Assembly (NCBI GenBank): GCA_024684215.1
Contig: JAIKXH010000009.1
Span: 1 to 64,000 of the forward strand
Reading direction: 5' to 3'
DNA from: Lachnospiraceae bacterium
GTDB taxonomy: Bacteria; Bacillota; Clostridia; Lachnospirales; Lachnospiraceae
DNA length: 64,000 bases
The translations under genes and the position numbers were made by a program. The notes under the pieces are model-generated. The model made no database searches. It was given only the letters and a program-made list of their open reading frames with translations, and had not been told where the DNA came from. Position 1 is the first letter of the stretch. Every line of letters begins with the position of its first letter. Below, one piece after another: positions 1-9,877 of the stretch.

Positions 1-81
1 AGTACCTTCTACTACCTCTCCTGTATGAATTGTTTTGAATGAATCTTCCAGCATTTGTTCAAAAGTAAGTTCCTCTGACAT
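1..81 (-). CDS. rpsA: 30S ribosomal protein S1-like protein, N-terminal fragment (runs off window)
   Basis: Reverse complement of 1-81 translates as MSEELTFEQMLEDSFKTIHTGEVVEGT, like the start of S1-domain proteins; directly follows and overlaps ispH, a common clostridial arrangement. Confidence 0.7.
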   Translation of the reverse strand, partial: MSEELTFEQMLEDSFKTIHTGEVVEGT

Positions 82-919
82 TATTTTGAACCTCCTCAAT
101 TAATTTTTGCGGGGTGGAAGCCCCTGCGGTAATACCCACCAAATCAGCCGAAGCGATTTTACTCATATCGAGATCATTTGGTGTTTGAACGTAAAAGGTG
201 TTCTCACAGCAGTTCCTGCATATTTCATACAGTTTTCTTGTATTTGAACTGCCGGCACTTCCTATCACGATCATAGCGTCAGCCTCAGCTGCCAGAGTTT
301 CGGCTGCGCGTTGTCTTTCTTCGGTCGCGTTGCAAATTGTATTCACAACATGAACATTGTACTCTTTTTTTTCAAGAATTTCAACAATCTCTTTAAATTT
401 CTTGCTTTGAAATGTCGTTTGTGACACCATGGTATAACTTTTTCCCGCCTCGGGTACAAATTTTTCGGCGTCAGACACATCTTTGAATATTATGCATTCC
501 CCGTCAAACTGCCCTTTTATGCCTATTACCTCGGGGTGAAGCGGGTCACCGACGATTATTATTGAATCACCATCGGAATTTTTATTCATAACGGTTTTAT
601 GTATCTTTTTTACGAAAGGACATGTGGCATCAACCACCTCAAATCCTTTTTTTGATAAAAGCTCTTGAATCTTTACCGGAACGCCGTGTGCTCTTATAAC
701 TGCCACAGCGTCTTTTTCGGGAATAATACTCTCAAGTTCTTCCTCGCTTTTTATAACTTTTACGCCCTTTTCTTCAAGCTCTCTTACCACTTCTTCGTTA
801 TGGACTATAGGGCCATAAGTATATATGGTTTTTCCGGTTTTTATAAGGTCATATACCGTTCCCACCGCACGCTCTACTCCAAAGCAAAATCCGGCGTGCT
901 TTGAAAGTTTGATTTCCAT
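59..919 (-). CDS. ispH: 4-hydroxy-3-methylbut-2-enyl diphosphate reductase (IspH/LytB)
   Basis: ORF with HAGFCFGVERAV, THGPxVHNxxVV-like YGPIVHNEEVV, DATCPFVKKIH and STPQKLIEEV motifs. Confidence 0.95.
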   Translation of the reverse strand: MEIKLSKHAGFCFGVERAVGTVYDLIKTGKTIYTYGPIVHNEEVVRELEEKGVKVIKSEEELESIIPEKDAVAVIRAHGVPVKIQELLSKKGFEVVDATCPFVKKIHKTVMNKNSDGDSIIIVGDPLHPEVIGIKGQFDGECIIFKDVSDAEKFVPEAGKSYTMVSQTTFQSKKFKEIVEILEKKEYNVHVVNTICNATEERQRAAETLAAEADAMIVIGSAGSSNTRKLYEICRNCCENTFYVQTPNDLDMSKIASADLVGITAGASTPQKLIEEVQNNVRGTYF

Positions 920-998
920 TAATTCTCCTGTCTGCGAAAAAATATAACAATGTCTATATTTAAGTCTTCATTTCCCAAAGTCATTATCAGAAGTAAAT

Positions 999-1655
999 TC
1001 ACTCGCACAAAGAACAGATCTTTTCGACGACCTCATCAATAGTCATATCGGAAGAGTCAACCAAAACAGCGTCCTCTGCTTTAACCAGTGGTGATATTTC
1101 TCTGTGCATATCTTGATAATCACGCTTTTCTATGTCTTCTTTTATCTTGTCAAAATCAGGTTTTTCTCCCTTTTCAATCAGCTCGTCAAACCTGCGTTTT
1201 GCTCTGACCTCACTTGAGGCGGTCAGATAAATCTTGGGCTTTGCCCCGGGCAAAACAACCGATCCTATATCTCTTCCGTCCATGATGCAGTCATTTTCTT
1301 TTGCAAGCTGCTGCTGAAGGTTAAATATCTGAGCTCTGACCGCAGGATTAGCACTGGTTTTCGATGCGGTATTGCCTACTTCCTCGGTACGTAAAAATGC
1401 ATTTACATTTTCGCCGTTTAAGAAAACTATCTGTGTTCCGTTATCGTAGCCGATGGTTACATTTGCCCCCTTGCAGTCTCTTGAAACAGCTTCGGAATCA
1501 TTTAAATCCGTGCCTTTTCTTAGGATATAAAGTGCGATTGCTCTGTACATGGCTCCGGTGTCTACATAGATTATGTTTTTCTTTTTTGCAACAAGCTTTG
1601 CTATTGTACTTTTCCCGGCTCCCGCAGGGCCGTCTACTGCTATATTAAGTGCCAT
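999..1655 (-). CDS. cmk: Cytidylate kinase
   Basis: NIAVDGPAGAGKSTIAK P-loop, YVDTGAMYRA and MDGRDIGSVVLP motifs. Confidence 0.96.
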   Translation of the reverse strand: MALNIAVDGPAGAGKSTIAKLVAKKKNIIYVDTGAMYRAIALYILRKGTDLNDSEAVSRDCKGANVTIGYDNGTQIVFLNGENVNAFLRTEEVGNTASKTSANPAVRAQIFNLQQQLAKENDCIMDGRDIGSVVLPGAKPKIYLTASSEVRAKRRFDELIEKGEKPDFDKIKEDIEKRDYQDMHREISPLVKAEDAVLVDSSDMTIDEVVEKICSLCE

Positions 1656-1764
1656 AACTACCTCTTTTTTATACTATTTTTCTTGTATAAATATTTAATA
1701 TTTTTGTATTTATTATTTGTATTTACATTTTGTATTCTGTATTTATTTTAGTTATTTTATATAC

Positions 1765-3018
1765 CTACAAAACACTGCTTCCCGCAGCATGTCCCGTCGA
1801 CCAGGCAATCTGCAAATTAAATCCGCCGGTCAGTGCATCAAGGTCCAATACCTCTCCGGCAAAATATAGTCCCTTTACAAATTTTGATTCCATAGTTCCG
1901 GGATCAATATCCTTTACGCTTATTCCGCCTCGCGTTATTATCGCCTCGTCAAATCCCCTTGTTCCAGCAATGTTTAAAGTAAGGTTTTTAAGCGCATACA
2001 GGAGATTTTTTCTCTCCTCTTTTGTTATATCATGCACCTTTTTTTCACGATCTATTTTGCTTTCATCCGCAATAACGGGTATTAAAGCGGAAGGCAAAAG
2101 CCCTGAAATCGCATTTATAAAAGATTTGTTTATATTCTCTTCAAAATCCCTTAGTATACGCTTATCGAGCTGTTCCTCGGAAAGCGCGGGCTTAAGATCG
2201 ATTATGGCTTTGCAGTCTTTATGCTTCGCGCTGTCGTAATATGCGCTGGCAGATAAAACCAGTGGTCCGCTTATTCCAAAATGCGTAAAAAGCATCTCTC
2301 CAAAGCCGTCGTAAACAGTCTTTTTACCGCAAACAAGCTTTAACGAAACATTCTTCAATGACAATCCCATGCATGATGAAGGCCAGGTTTCCGCAGTTTC
2401 AAAGGGCACCAGCGAAGGATGCGGACTAACCAATGTATGTCCGCACTTTTCCGCAAATCTGTAGCCGTCGCCGGTAGATCCGGTAAGAGGATAGGATACA
2501 CCGCCGGTACATACTATAACTGCATCAGCCTTAAAAAGAGTTACTTTTGAGGCGGTATTGTTTGGGTTTTTCTTTAAAACTTTGACGCCTATCACCTCAC
2601 CGCCGTCTGTCACCACTTCTTTTACGGTTGTATTAAGTTTTATCGTAACACCATTTTTGTTTAAAAGCTTTTCAAACGCTTTTATAATATCCGACGAATG
2701 ATCCGATACCGGAAAAACTCTGTCTCCGCGTTCTGTTTTTAAAGGGCATCCGGCGCCTTCTATCATATCCATGAGCGCCGTATTATCAAAGCTGTAAAAA
2801 GCACTGTACAGAAACTTTTTATTGCTTATAACATTCGAAAGCAAAGTCTCAACATCAGCTGCGTTTGTGACATTGCACCTGCCTTTTCCGGTGATGTAGA
2901 GCTTTTTCCCGAGCTTCTCATTTTTTTCTATAAGTGTCACTTCGTGACCGTTTTCGGCGGCAGATACAGCAGCCATCATTCCGGCAGCACCGCCTCCTAC
3001 AACAATTACATTACTCAT
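1765..3018 (-). CDS. NAD(P)/FAD-dependent oxidoreductase, HI0933/BaiN/YhiN family
   Basis: N-terminal VVGGGAAGMMAA dinucleotide-binding motif, KLYITGKGRCNVTN, C-terminal GLYFAGEVLDLDALTGGFNLQIAWSTG. Confidence 0.92.
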   Translation of the reverse strand: MSNVIVVGGGAAGMMAAVSAAENGHEVTLIEKNEKLGKKLYITGKGRCNVTNAADVETLLSNVISNKKFLYSAFYSFDNTALMDMIEGAGCPLKTERGDRVFPVSDHSSDIIKAFEKLLNKNGVTIKLNTTVKEVVTDGGEVIGVKVLKKNPNNTASKVTLFKADAVIVCTGGVSYPLTGSTGDGYRFAEKCGHTLVSPHPSLVPFETAETWPSSCMGLSLKNVSLKLVCGKKTVYDGFGEMLFTHFGISGPLVLSASAYYDSAKHKDCKAIIDLKPALSEEQLDKRILRDFEENINKSFINAISGLLPSALIPVIADESKIDREKKVHDITKEERKNLLYALKNLTLNIAGTRGFDEAIITRGGISVKDIDPGTMESKFVKGLYFAGEVLDLDALTGGFNLQIAWSTGHAAGSSVL

Positions 3019-3108
3019 TATTATGTCTTTCTGTCAAACCGATTTACCGCACGTTTGCATTCGCATTTCTCATTTAAATCTTGTTATGCGGATTTATCAT
3101 TTTTTTAA

Positions 3109-4047
3109 TCATGATTCATCAGTTTTGTCTTTCTTTTTTCTAAGCGAATAGTTGAGGATAGGTTCCGAATCAATGAAATTGATCTCATCATTTAAGTATA
3201 CCTGGTAGTTGCCCCATACATCCTCAAGCATCTTTAGATCCGCATTTACCGCCTCAGGTTTTTTAAGGCACATTGCTACCACGAGAGCATTGATTATGCT
3301 AAGCGGTGCCACAAGCGAATCGACTATGGAAACCATGTCACTTCTTGCAAACAAGTTGCATGAAGAATAAAGGTTCATGGGCGAATACGCAGAGTCGGTG
3401 ATAGAGATGATTTTTGCTCTCCTGTCACTGGCAAATTCCATTGCCTTTAGTGTTCTCATAGAGTATCTGGGGAAGCTTATTCCGACAAAACAATCCTTTT
3501 CGCTTATTCTTAGCATCTGCTCAAAGGTTTCGGTTGTTGATGTCGTATTTAAGAGTACCACATGGTCTCTTATCATGTTCAGATAAAAGTGTAAAAACGC
3601 CGCAAGCGGCTCATTACTTCTAAGTCCCATGATATAAACATTATCCGCGCTAAGCAGCGTATCTACCGCCGCGTTAAAGGCATCCGCATTAAGATTGTTG
3701 ATTGTATCCTGTATCTTTTCCATATCGGAAGTAAGAACGGATTTAACTATTTCTGACTGCGTGCTTCCGCCGTATCTCTCATCGAGTTTTTGCATTTTGG
3801 AGATTTTTCCCTTAATGCATTCTCCAAGAGCTTTTTGATATTCCGGATATCCGTCAAAGCCCAGAGCCATCGCGAACCTCACAACCGTAGACTCGCTTAC
3901 TCCAATAGCTTCTCCGACTTTTGCAGCAGTTAAAAACACCGCCTCATCATACATATCAAGCACATATTCCGCTATTTTTTTGTGGCTTTTACTCATTCCC
4001 GGCATGCTTTCGCGAATTAATGAAAGCACATCTTTACCTGAATTCAT
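3109..4047 (-). CDS. MurR/RpiR family transcriptional regulator (HTH + SIS domain)
   Basis: N-terminal HTH (VGEAIGVSESTVVRFAMALGFDGYPEYQKAL) and SIS-like domain (VYIMGLRSNEPLAAFLHFYL). Confidence 0.92.
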   Translation of the reverse strand: MNSGKDVLSLIRESMPGMSKSHKKIAEYVLDMYDEAVFLTAAKVGEAIGVSESTVVRFAMALGFDGYPEYQKALGECIKGKISKMQKLDERYGGSTQSEIVKSVLTSDMEKIQDTINNLNADAFNAAVDTLLSADNVYIMGLRSNEPLAAFLHFYLNMIRDHVVLLNTTSTTETFEQMLRISEKDCFVGISFPRYSMRTLKAMEFASDRRAKIISITDSAYSPMNLYSSCNLFARSDMVSIVDSLVAPLSIINALVVAMCLKKPEAVNADLKMLEDVWGNYQVYLNDEINFIDSEPILNYSLRKKKDKTDES

Positions 4048-4065
4048 CTGGTGTTCTCGCTTTCT

Positions 4066-4617
4066 CTATTCTCTGGAAAATGATTCATAGGATTTTTCCA
4101 AAAGTGATGTGGTCTCATCATCCGTCAGATCAAAATCTCCGGATAAAGTCATGCAGGCTGCACCGTGAATAAATATCCACATTTTCATAAACATATGTCC
4201 GGGATTAGAACATCCCATGGTGCGGGCAAGATTGATTTCCTTTACTACATTTCCGTCCTCACCGTTTAAAAGCTCATACATGCTTTTTCCGCCTTCAAAG
4301 CCGCCCAAGAACAAAAGTTTAAAATAGTTCTTTTCTTCTCTTGCAAAAGATATATATGCAAGACCCAGATTGGTAAACGGTACATTACTCTTTTTGGGAA
4401 AAGCCTTGTAATAATCCAGGAAATAAACAATGGTTTTCTCATAAACCGCTTTTTGCAGCTCTTCCATATTTTTGTATACTCTGAAAATAGGCTGTGTAGA
4501 GCAGTTTGCTGCGGCTGCAACCTTTCTTGCGGTAACACTTTCAATGCCGTCGGTTTTAACCATTCCGAACGCAGTATCAAGTATCATATTTATTGTTATT
4601 GATTCTTTTCGTGCCAT
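4066..4617 (-). CDS. TetR/AcrR family transcriptional regulator
   Basis: N-terminal HTH pattern TARKVAAAANCSTQPIFRVYKNMEELQKAVYEK and TetR-like length (183 aa). Confidence 0.85.
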   Translation of the reverse strand: MARKESITINMILDTAFGMVKTDGIESVTARKVAAAANCSTQPIFRVYKNMEELQKAVYEKTIVYFLDYYKAFPKKSNVPFTNLGLAYISFAREEKNYFKLLFLGGFEGGKSMYELLNGEDGNVVKEINLARTMGCSNPGHMFMKMWIFIHGAACMTLSGDFDLTDDETTSLLEKSYESFSRE

Positions 4618-4634
4618 TTTTATTCCTCTCTTAT

Positions 4635-6854
4635 CTATCCTACAGTAAAATATTTGCGAAGCAGATCATCAAGTCCCTTAATATCGATTGGCTTACTTAA
4701 GTAATCATCAAAGCCGGCGTTTAGATATAGCTCCTTTGCCCCCGTTATTGCGTTTGCCGTAAGCGCTACAACTATTGTATCTGCCTCGATAAGGCCTTCC
4801 CTTTTCATATTTGCAAGAGTCTCCATGCCATCCATCTTAGGCATCATATGATCAAGAAAAATCATATTGTATTTCTTTTCCTTAACCATATCTATAGCCT
4901 CCGGGCCGGACAAAGCCAAATCGGCATTTACACCCGCAAGCTTAAGAAATCTTGAGGCAACCTTTAGGTTCATCGTGTTGTCATCGACTATCAGCACTTC
5001 CTTGCCGGTAATATTAATCATCTCGTGCATTTCGACTTTCTTTTTTTCAGCTCCGCTTACCTCATAATCCCCAATGGGTCTTGCATCGGTTATTTCCTGT
5101 TTTATTACAAAGGAAAAACTTGACCCCTCTCCGTACCTGCTTACAACATTTAATTTGCTGTTCATCATATCCAGCAATCCCGTTACAATGGACATTCCGA
5201 GGCCTGTACCCTCAATATTTCTGTTTCGCTTTTCTTCCACTCTTCCAAAAGATTCGAAAAGCTTATCCATATCCTCTTCTTTAATTCCGATACCGGTATC
5301 TTTGACCTCGACTCTTATAAAGATGTCTTTGGAATTTCTCGAAACCTCACGTATGGAAAGGGTAACGCTTCCGATCTCGGTATATTTAACAGCATTTGTA
5401 AGCAGATTTACTATAATCTGAGATACTCTCACATCGTCGCCGTAAAGCTCTCTCGGAAGATTGGAATCAATATCCTTGATAACCGTAAGGTTTTTTGAAG
5501 CAGCCCTTGGCATAACGGAATTAAAGCAATTTCCAATCATATCCAATGTGCTGTATTTAACAGGCACGATTTCCATCTTACCGCTTTCAATCTTTGAAAA
5601 ATCAAGTATGCTGTTTATAAGAAGCAAAAGTGTTTTTCCGGCTCCCTGAATGTTCTCGGAGTATTCGAGGATCTCATCATCCTTAGCTTCTCTTAAAATC
5701 ATTTCATTCATGCCCAGAACGGCATTAATGGGGGTTCTGATCTCATGTGACATTTGAGCCAAAAAGCTGCTTTTTGCTTTCTCTGCGGCGATAGCTCTTT
5801 CTGCGGCTTCCTTCATCTTAAGTGAGTACTGTCTGTCTTTGGTAACATCAACAAGCAGTAAATAATAGCCGCACAACCGCTTCTCATCGTACATATTGTT
5901 TGGGGATATCTCAAAGATTTTATCCTCTGTTTCCAAAATGTACGGTTCGGAAGAAATCTCATTTCTTGAAAAGATATTTAAGCATGTAAGAATTGTCTCA
6001 TATTCATATACTTTGGGATCAAGCAAAGAATCCGCTTTGGCATTTGCAAGCGGTGGGATAGCCAGCTTTGCAGTTTTATTGCATACCAAAAATCTTTTGT
6101 TTCTGTCAAAACAAATAATACCGTCATTGCCCTCTTCAAGAAGGGTTTCGGCAATTCCTGACGTAATATCGTAAAGTTTTATCCTTCTAAACAGTGATAA
6201 GAATGTAATCTCTGCAAACACATAGAAAACAGGCATTATCTCAATATTGATTCCAAGCGATTTACTTATGGCTCTGCTTCCGAAAAATGAAGTAACACTG
6301 ATAACATCGAGAACAATCAGTATGTAAAGAGTTCTAACAGATGTATCCGGTCTAAACAGCATGGCGTATATAAGTACTCCTACGCTGAGAATCATAATTG
6401 TAATCATATAAACGTAAAAAAGAGTATGCAAAGGTCCGTATTCTTTAACTAAAGTTCCGACACCGTCTACAATTTCGAAATCAACGCTCTTGTAAAAATA
6501 TGGATTTTTGCCCATTGTAAGCACGCATCCATACATTAAAAAGCCGATGAATACAATTATTGTTCTCATATAGTTGCGAAGCTTAATATTGCAAAGGGAA
6601 ATAATACCGAAAAGAAGGAACAAATGCAAAAAGCATCCGCCGATGTATGTAAGTTTGTTGGCTATCAGGGCTTCCTGCAAAGTGGTAGCCTTGGCAAGCC
6701 AGGAATAACCCAGATTCACTACAGGAACCAGGGCGAATGTAAACATATATTCAAATGATGCGTTCTTTCGCCATCTCATAATGTATAGAAGCATCATGAA
6801 TCCGGCTATTCCAACAAAAGTATCGTAATATAACGTAATCATATTCTCTACCAC
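4635..6854 (-). CDS. Hybrid sensor histidine kinase/response regulator (N-terminal multi-TM sensor, HisKA, HATPase_c, receiver)
   Basis: Multiple TM segments, SHEIRTPINAVLGMNEMI H-box, VKDTGIGIKEEDMDKLFESF and GTGLGMSIV, then C-terminal REC VLIVDDNTMNLKVA..MIFLDHMMPKMDG. Confidence 0.95.
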   Translation of the reverse strand: MVENMITLYYDTFVGIAGFMMLLYIMRWRKNASFEYMFTFALVPVVNLGYSWLAKATTLQEALIANKLTYIGGCFLHLFLLFGIISLCNIKLRNYMRTIIVFIGFLMYGCVLTMGKNPYFYKSVDFEIVDGVGTLVKEYGPLHTLFYVYMITIMILSVGVLIYAMLFRPDTSVRTLYILIVLDVISVTSFFGSRAISKSLGINIEIMPVFYVFAEITFLSLFRRIKLYDITSGIAETLLEEGNDGIICFDRNKRFLVCNKTAKLAIPPLANAKADSLLDPKVYEYETILTCLNIFSRNEISSEPYILETEDKIFEISPNNMYDEKRLCGYYLLLVDVTKDRQYSLKMKEAAERAIAAEKAKSSFLAQMSHEIRTPINAVLGMNEMILREAKDDEILEYSENIQGAGKTLLLLINSILDFSKIESGKMEIVPVKYSTLDMIGNCFNSVMPRAASKNLTVIKDIDSNLPRELYGDDVRVSQIIVNLLTNAVKYTEIGSVTLSIREVSRNSKDIFIRVEVKDTGIGIKEEDMDKLFESFGRVEEKRNRNIEGTGLGMSIVTGLLDMMNSKLNVVSRYGEGSSFSFVIKQEITDARPIGDYEVSGAEKKKVEMHEMINITGKEVLIVDDNTMNLKVASRFLKLAGVNADLALSGPEAIDMVKEKKYNMIFLDHMMPKMDGMETLANMKREGLIEADTIVVALTANAITGAKELYLNAGFDDYLSKPIDIKGLDDLLRKYFTVG

Positions 6855-6974
6855 TTATCAACAATATCTGTCCCGAGTTTCGGAAAATCTCGAAAAATCT
6901 TCTCGTCAAAAAAACTTCACGATATGTTTATAGTATAACATGTGAAATGTAATTATTCCACTAGAAAAGACAGG

Positions 6975-7005
6975 AAAAAAGGTACCGGATATTAGCCGGT
7001 ACCTT
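6975..7005 (-). terminator. Rho-independent terminator after the decarboxylase operon
   Basis: Minus strand GGTACCGGCTAATATCCGGTACC followed by TTTTTT. Confidence 0.9.
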
Positions 7006-7044
7006 TGGATTTAAAACAATATTATATTAAATTGATATACGTTA

Positions 7045-8472
7045 TTAAACAGGATATGCCTTGTTGGCAGTATCTGCCTGAGTCATATCAACCTTTTCCT
7101 GCTGTGCCTGACGATACTTGAAGAAGTCGGTAGCAACCTGAGGGAAGAGCGCATATGAAAGTACATCCTCATCCTGCTGCTTCCATTCCTTCATCTCGTT
7201 CTCAAGCTTATCCATCTCGTTATCGAGAGTATCTGCAAAACGTCCGGTAAGTCTCTTCTCTCCGGGAATAACCTTATCGATTACTTCCTGGTTCATAGGC
7301 TTAACAGTCTGACCGTACTCACCGCGGAGAACTGCCTTGGTCTCCTTTGTAGCCATCTTGTATCTCTCGCCCATAAGAACATTAAATACAGCCTGTGTAC
7401 CAACGATCTGTGATGAAGGTGTAACAAGAGGGGGCTCACCGAGGTCTTTACGCACACGGGGAATCTCCTCGAGCACTTCACGGTACTTATCTTCTGCGTT
7501 CTGCTCTTTAAGCTGGCTAACCATGTTGGAAAGCATTCCGCCGGGTACCTGATAAAGAAGAGTCTTGATATTAACACCAAGAACCTTGGGTGAGAGAAGT
7601 CCGCTCTTTAAGCACTCATCTCTGTAGGGAGCAAAGTAATCAGCGATTTCTGCAAGGAGATCCTGATCGTAACCGGTGTCATAGGGAGTTCCTCTGAAGG
7701 TCTCTACCATAACCTCGGTAGCGGGCTGTGAGGTACCCATAGCAAGAGGACTCATTGCACAATCGATAACGTCTACACCGGCCTCAACTGCCTTAAGGTA
7801 AGTCATTGAAGCTACACCTGAAGTGTAGTGAGTGTGAAGCTGAATAGGAAGCTTGGTGTTCTCCTTCATAGCCTTGATAAGCTCAGTAGCTCTGTAAGGA
7901 ACAAGAAGTCCGGCCATATCCTTGATACAGATGGAATCTGCACCCATCTCCTCGATCTGCTTAGCCATGTTAGCCCAGTACTCGAGGGTATATGCATCTC
8001 CGAGAGTATAGGAAAGGGCAACCTGTGCATGTCCTCTTCCTTCCTGCTTCTTGATACGGTTTGTTGCATTAACTGCTTCCTGAAGATTGGGCATGTAGTT
8101 AAGGCAATCGAAAATTCTGATGATATCGATACCATTTGCGATTGATTTCTCAACGAAAGCATCTACAACATCATCTGCATAGGGACGATATCCAAGGATA
8201 TTCTGTCCTCTGAAAAGCATCTGAAGCTTTGTGTTCTTAAACTTATCACGAAGCTTTCTAAGTCTGTCCCAAGGATCTTCCTTGAGGAATCTGAGTGATG
8301 CGTCGAAAGTAGCACCACCCCAACACTCTACTGAGTGATATCCAACCTTATCCATCTTCTCTGCAATAGGAAGCATGAACTCGGTAGGCATTCTTGTAGC
8401 GATAAGAGACTGATGTGCATCACGGAGCACGGTCTCGGTTATCTTAATGGGTTTCTTTTCAATTTCTGCCAT
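7045..8472 (-). CDS. oadA: Oxaloacetate decarboxylase alpha / pyruvate carboxylase subunit B-like carboxyltransferase (5S-type)
   Basis: ITETVLRDAHQSLIATRM, CWGGATFDASLRFLKEDPW, GQNILGYRPYADDVV, LHTHYTSG motifs; no C-terminal biotinyl domain (biotin carrier is a separate gene). Confidence 0.93.
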   Translation of the reverse strand: MAEIEKKPIKITETVLRDAHQSLIATRMPTEFMLPIAEKMDKVGYHSVECWGGATFDASLRFLKEDPWDRLRKLRDKFKNTKLQMLFRGQNILGYRPYADDVVDAFVEKSIANGIDIIRIFDCLNYMPNLQEAVNATNRIKKQEGRGHAQVALSYTLGDAYTLEYWANMAKQIEEMGADSICIKDMAGLLVPYRATELIKAMKENTKLPIQLHTHYTSGVASMTYLKAVEAGVDVIDCAMSPLAMGTSQPATEVMVETFRGTPYDTGYDQDLLAEIADYFAPYRDECLKSGLLSPKVLGVNIKTLLYQVPGGMLSNMVSQLKEQNAEDKYREVLEEIPRVRKDLGEPPLVTPSSQIVGTQAVFNVLMGERYKMATKETKAVLRGEYGQTVKPMNQEVIDKVIPGEKRLTGRFADTLDNEMDKLENEMKEWKQQDEDVLSYALFPQVATDFFKYRQAQQEKVDMTQADTANKAYPV

Positions 8473-8514
8473 GATTAATTCCTTTCTAAATTTCCATCAT
8501 TGTATGTCTTTTAT

Positions 8515-8668
8515 CCTAGTAACGGCGCCTAGCATCGATAGGATTCTTCACTCACACGCCTCGCGGCTCATAACGCGTTACGCAGCGGTACTAAGCTCAT
8601 TCTTCGAATTCGCTAAGTGCCGGCGACGCTACATGGTTCGTTCAGAACCTATCGACGCTCTCGCCTGG
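8515..8668 (-). ncRNA. Putative structured RNA element, copy A (homologous to 62379-62540)
   Basis: Intergenic; aligned by eye to copy B with shared blocks (e.g. CGAACCATGTAGCG) and shared paired regions with compensatory changes and a GNRA hairpin. Confidence 0.7.
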
Positions 8669-8678
8669 AAAGTATAAC

Positions 8679-9830
8679 TTAGAAGACCCCAAAAATCGCC
8701 ATGAAGGTTCCGGCTGCAACTGCGGTACCGATAACACCTGCTACATTAGGTCCCATAGCATGCATGAGAAGGAAGTTGGTAGGATCTGCCTCAGCACCGA
8801 CCTTCTGAGATACTCTGGCTGCCATAGGTACAGCAGATACGCCGGCTGAACCGATAAGAGGGTTAACCTTACCCTTTGTGGCAACGCACATAATCTTACC
8901 GAATAAAACTCCGGCAGCGGTACCAAACATGAATGCAACAAGTCCAAGTCCTACAATCTTAAGAGTACTTACGTTAAGGAAAGACTCAGCGCTGGTGGTT
9001 GCACCTACGCTGGTTCCGAGAAGAATAACAACGATATACATCATAGCGTTGGAAGCAGTCTCGGTAAGCTGTCTTACCACGCCCGACTCCTTGAAGAGGT
9101 TACCAAGCATAAGCATACCTACAAGAGGAGCTGTGGTAGGAAGGATAAGACATACCACAATAGTAATCACGATAGGGAAAAGAATCTTTTCAAGCTTTGA
9201 AACAGGACGAAGCTGACCCATTTTAATAGCACGCTCTTTCTTAGTGGTTAAGAGCTTCATAATAGGGGGCTGGATAATCGGAACGAGGGACATATATGAA
9301 TATGCCGCAACGGCGATAGGTCCTAAAAGTGCAGTCTGTCCAAGCTTTCCGGCAAGGAAAATGGATGTAGGTCCGTCGGCGCCACCGATAATAGATACGG
9401 CTGCAGCTGCCTTGTCGTTGAATCCAAGAGCGATTGCTCCGAAGTATGCAGCGAAAATACCAAACTGCGCTGCTGCACCCAAAAGGAAACTCTTGGGGTT
9501 TGCAATAAGAGGACCGAAGTCGGTCTGAGCTCCGACACCAAGGAAAATAAGTGACGGTAATATTGCAAGTTCATCAAGCTTATAGAAATAATAAAGGAGT
9601 CCGCCCTGACCGTTAGCCGCGCTCTCCGCACTGATAATAATGTCCGGATAAATATTAACCAGAAGCATACCGAATGCGATAGGCACTAAAAGGAGCGGCT
9701 CAAACTCGTGGCGTATTGCCAAATAAAGGAAAAAGCAGGCAACCAGAATCATCAAATAGTTTCCCCATGTTAAATTGAAGAATGCTGTCTGATGAAGCAG
9801 ATTGCTCAGCGTATTAGCTACGTAAGCCAT
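8679..9830 (-). CDS. oadB: Na+-translocating decarboxylase beta subunit
   Basis: Polytopic protein with [36 protein letters not shown] and [15 protein letters not shown] motifs typical of OadB/GcdB/MmdB. Confidence 0.95.
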   Translation of the reverse strand: MAYVANTLSNLLHQTAFFNLTWGNYLMILVACFFLYLAIRHEFEPLLLVPIAFGMLLVNIYPDIIISAESAANGQGGLLYYFYKLDELAILPSLIFLGVGAQTDFGPLIANPKSFLLGAAAQFGIFAAYFGAIALGFNDKAAAAVSIIGGADGPTSIFLAGKLGQTALLGPIAVAAYSYMSLVPIIQPPIMKLLTTKKERAIKMGQLRPVSKLEKILFPIVITIVVCLILPTTAPLVGMLMLGNLFKESGVVRQLTETASNAMMYIVVILLGTSVGATTSAESFLNVSTLKIVGLGLVAFMFGTAAGVLFGKIMCVATKGKVNPLIGSAGVSAVPMAARVSQKVGAEADPTNFLLMHAMGPNVAGVIGTAVAAGTFMAIFGVF

Positions 9831-9877
9831 TTAATTACCTCCGATAATGCGTATAGTACGCAAAGTTTCACATTCGA

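Noticed and set aside
8447-8677. Plus-strand 76 aa ORF across the oadB-oadA gap
   Set aside because: It reads the reverse strand of the structured element; no family resemblance, no convincing SD, and copy B has indels that break the frame.
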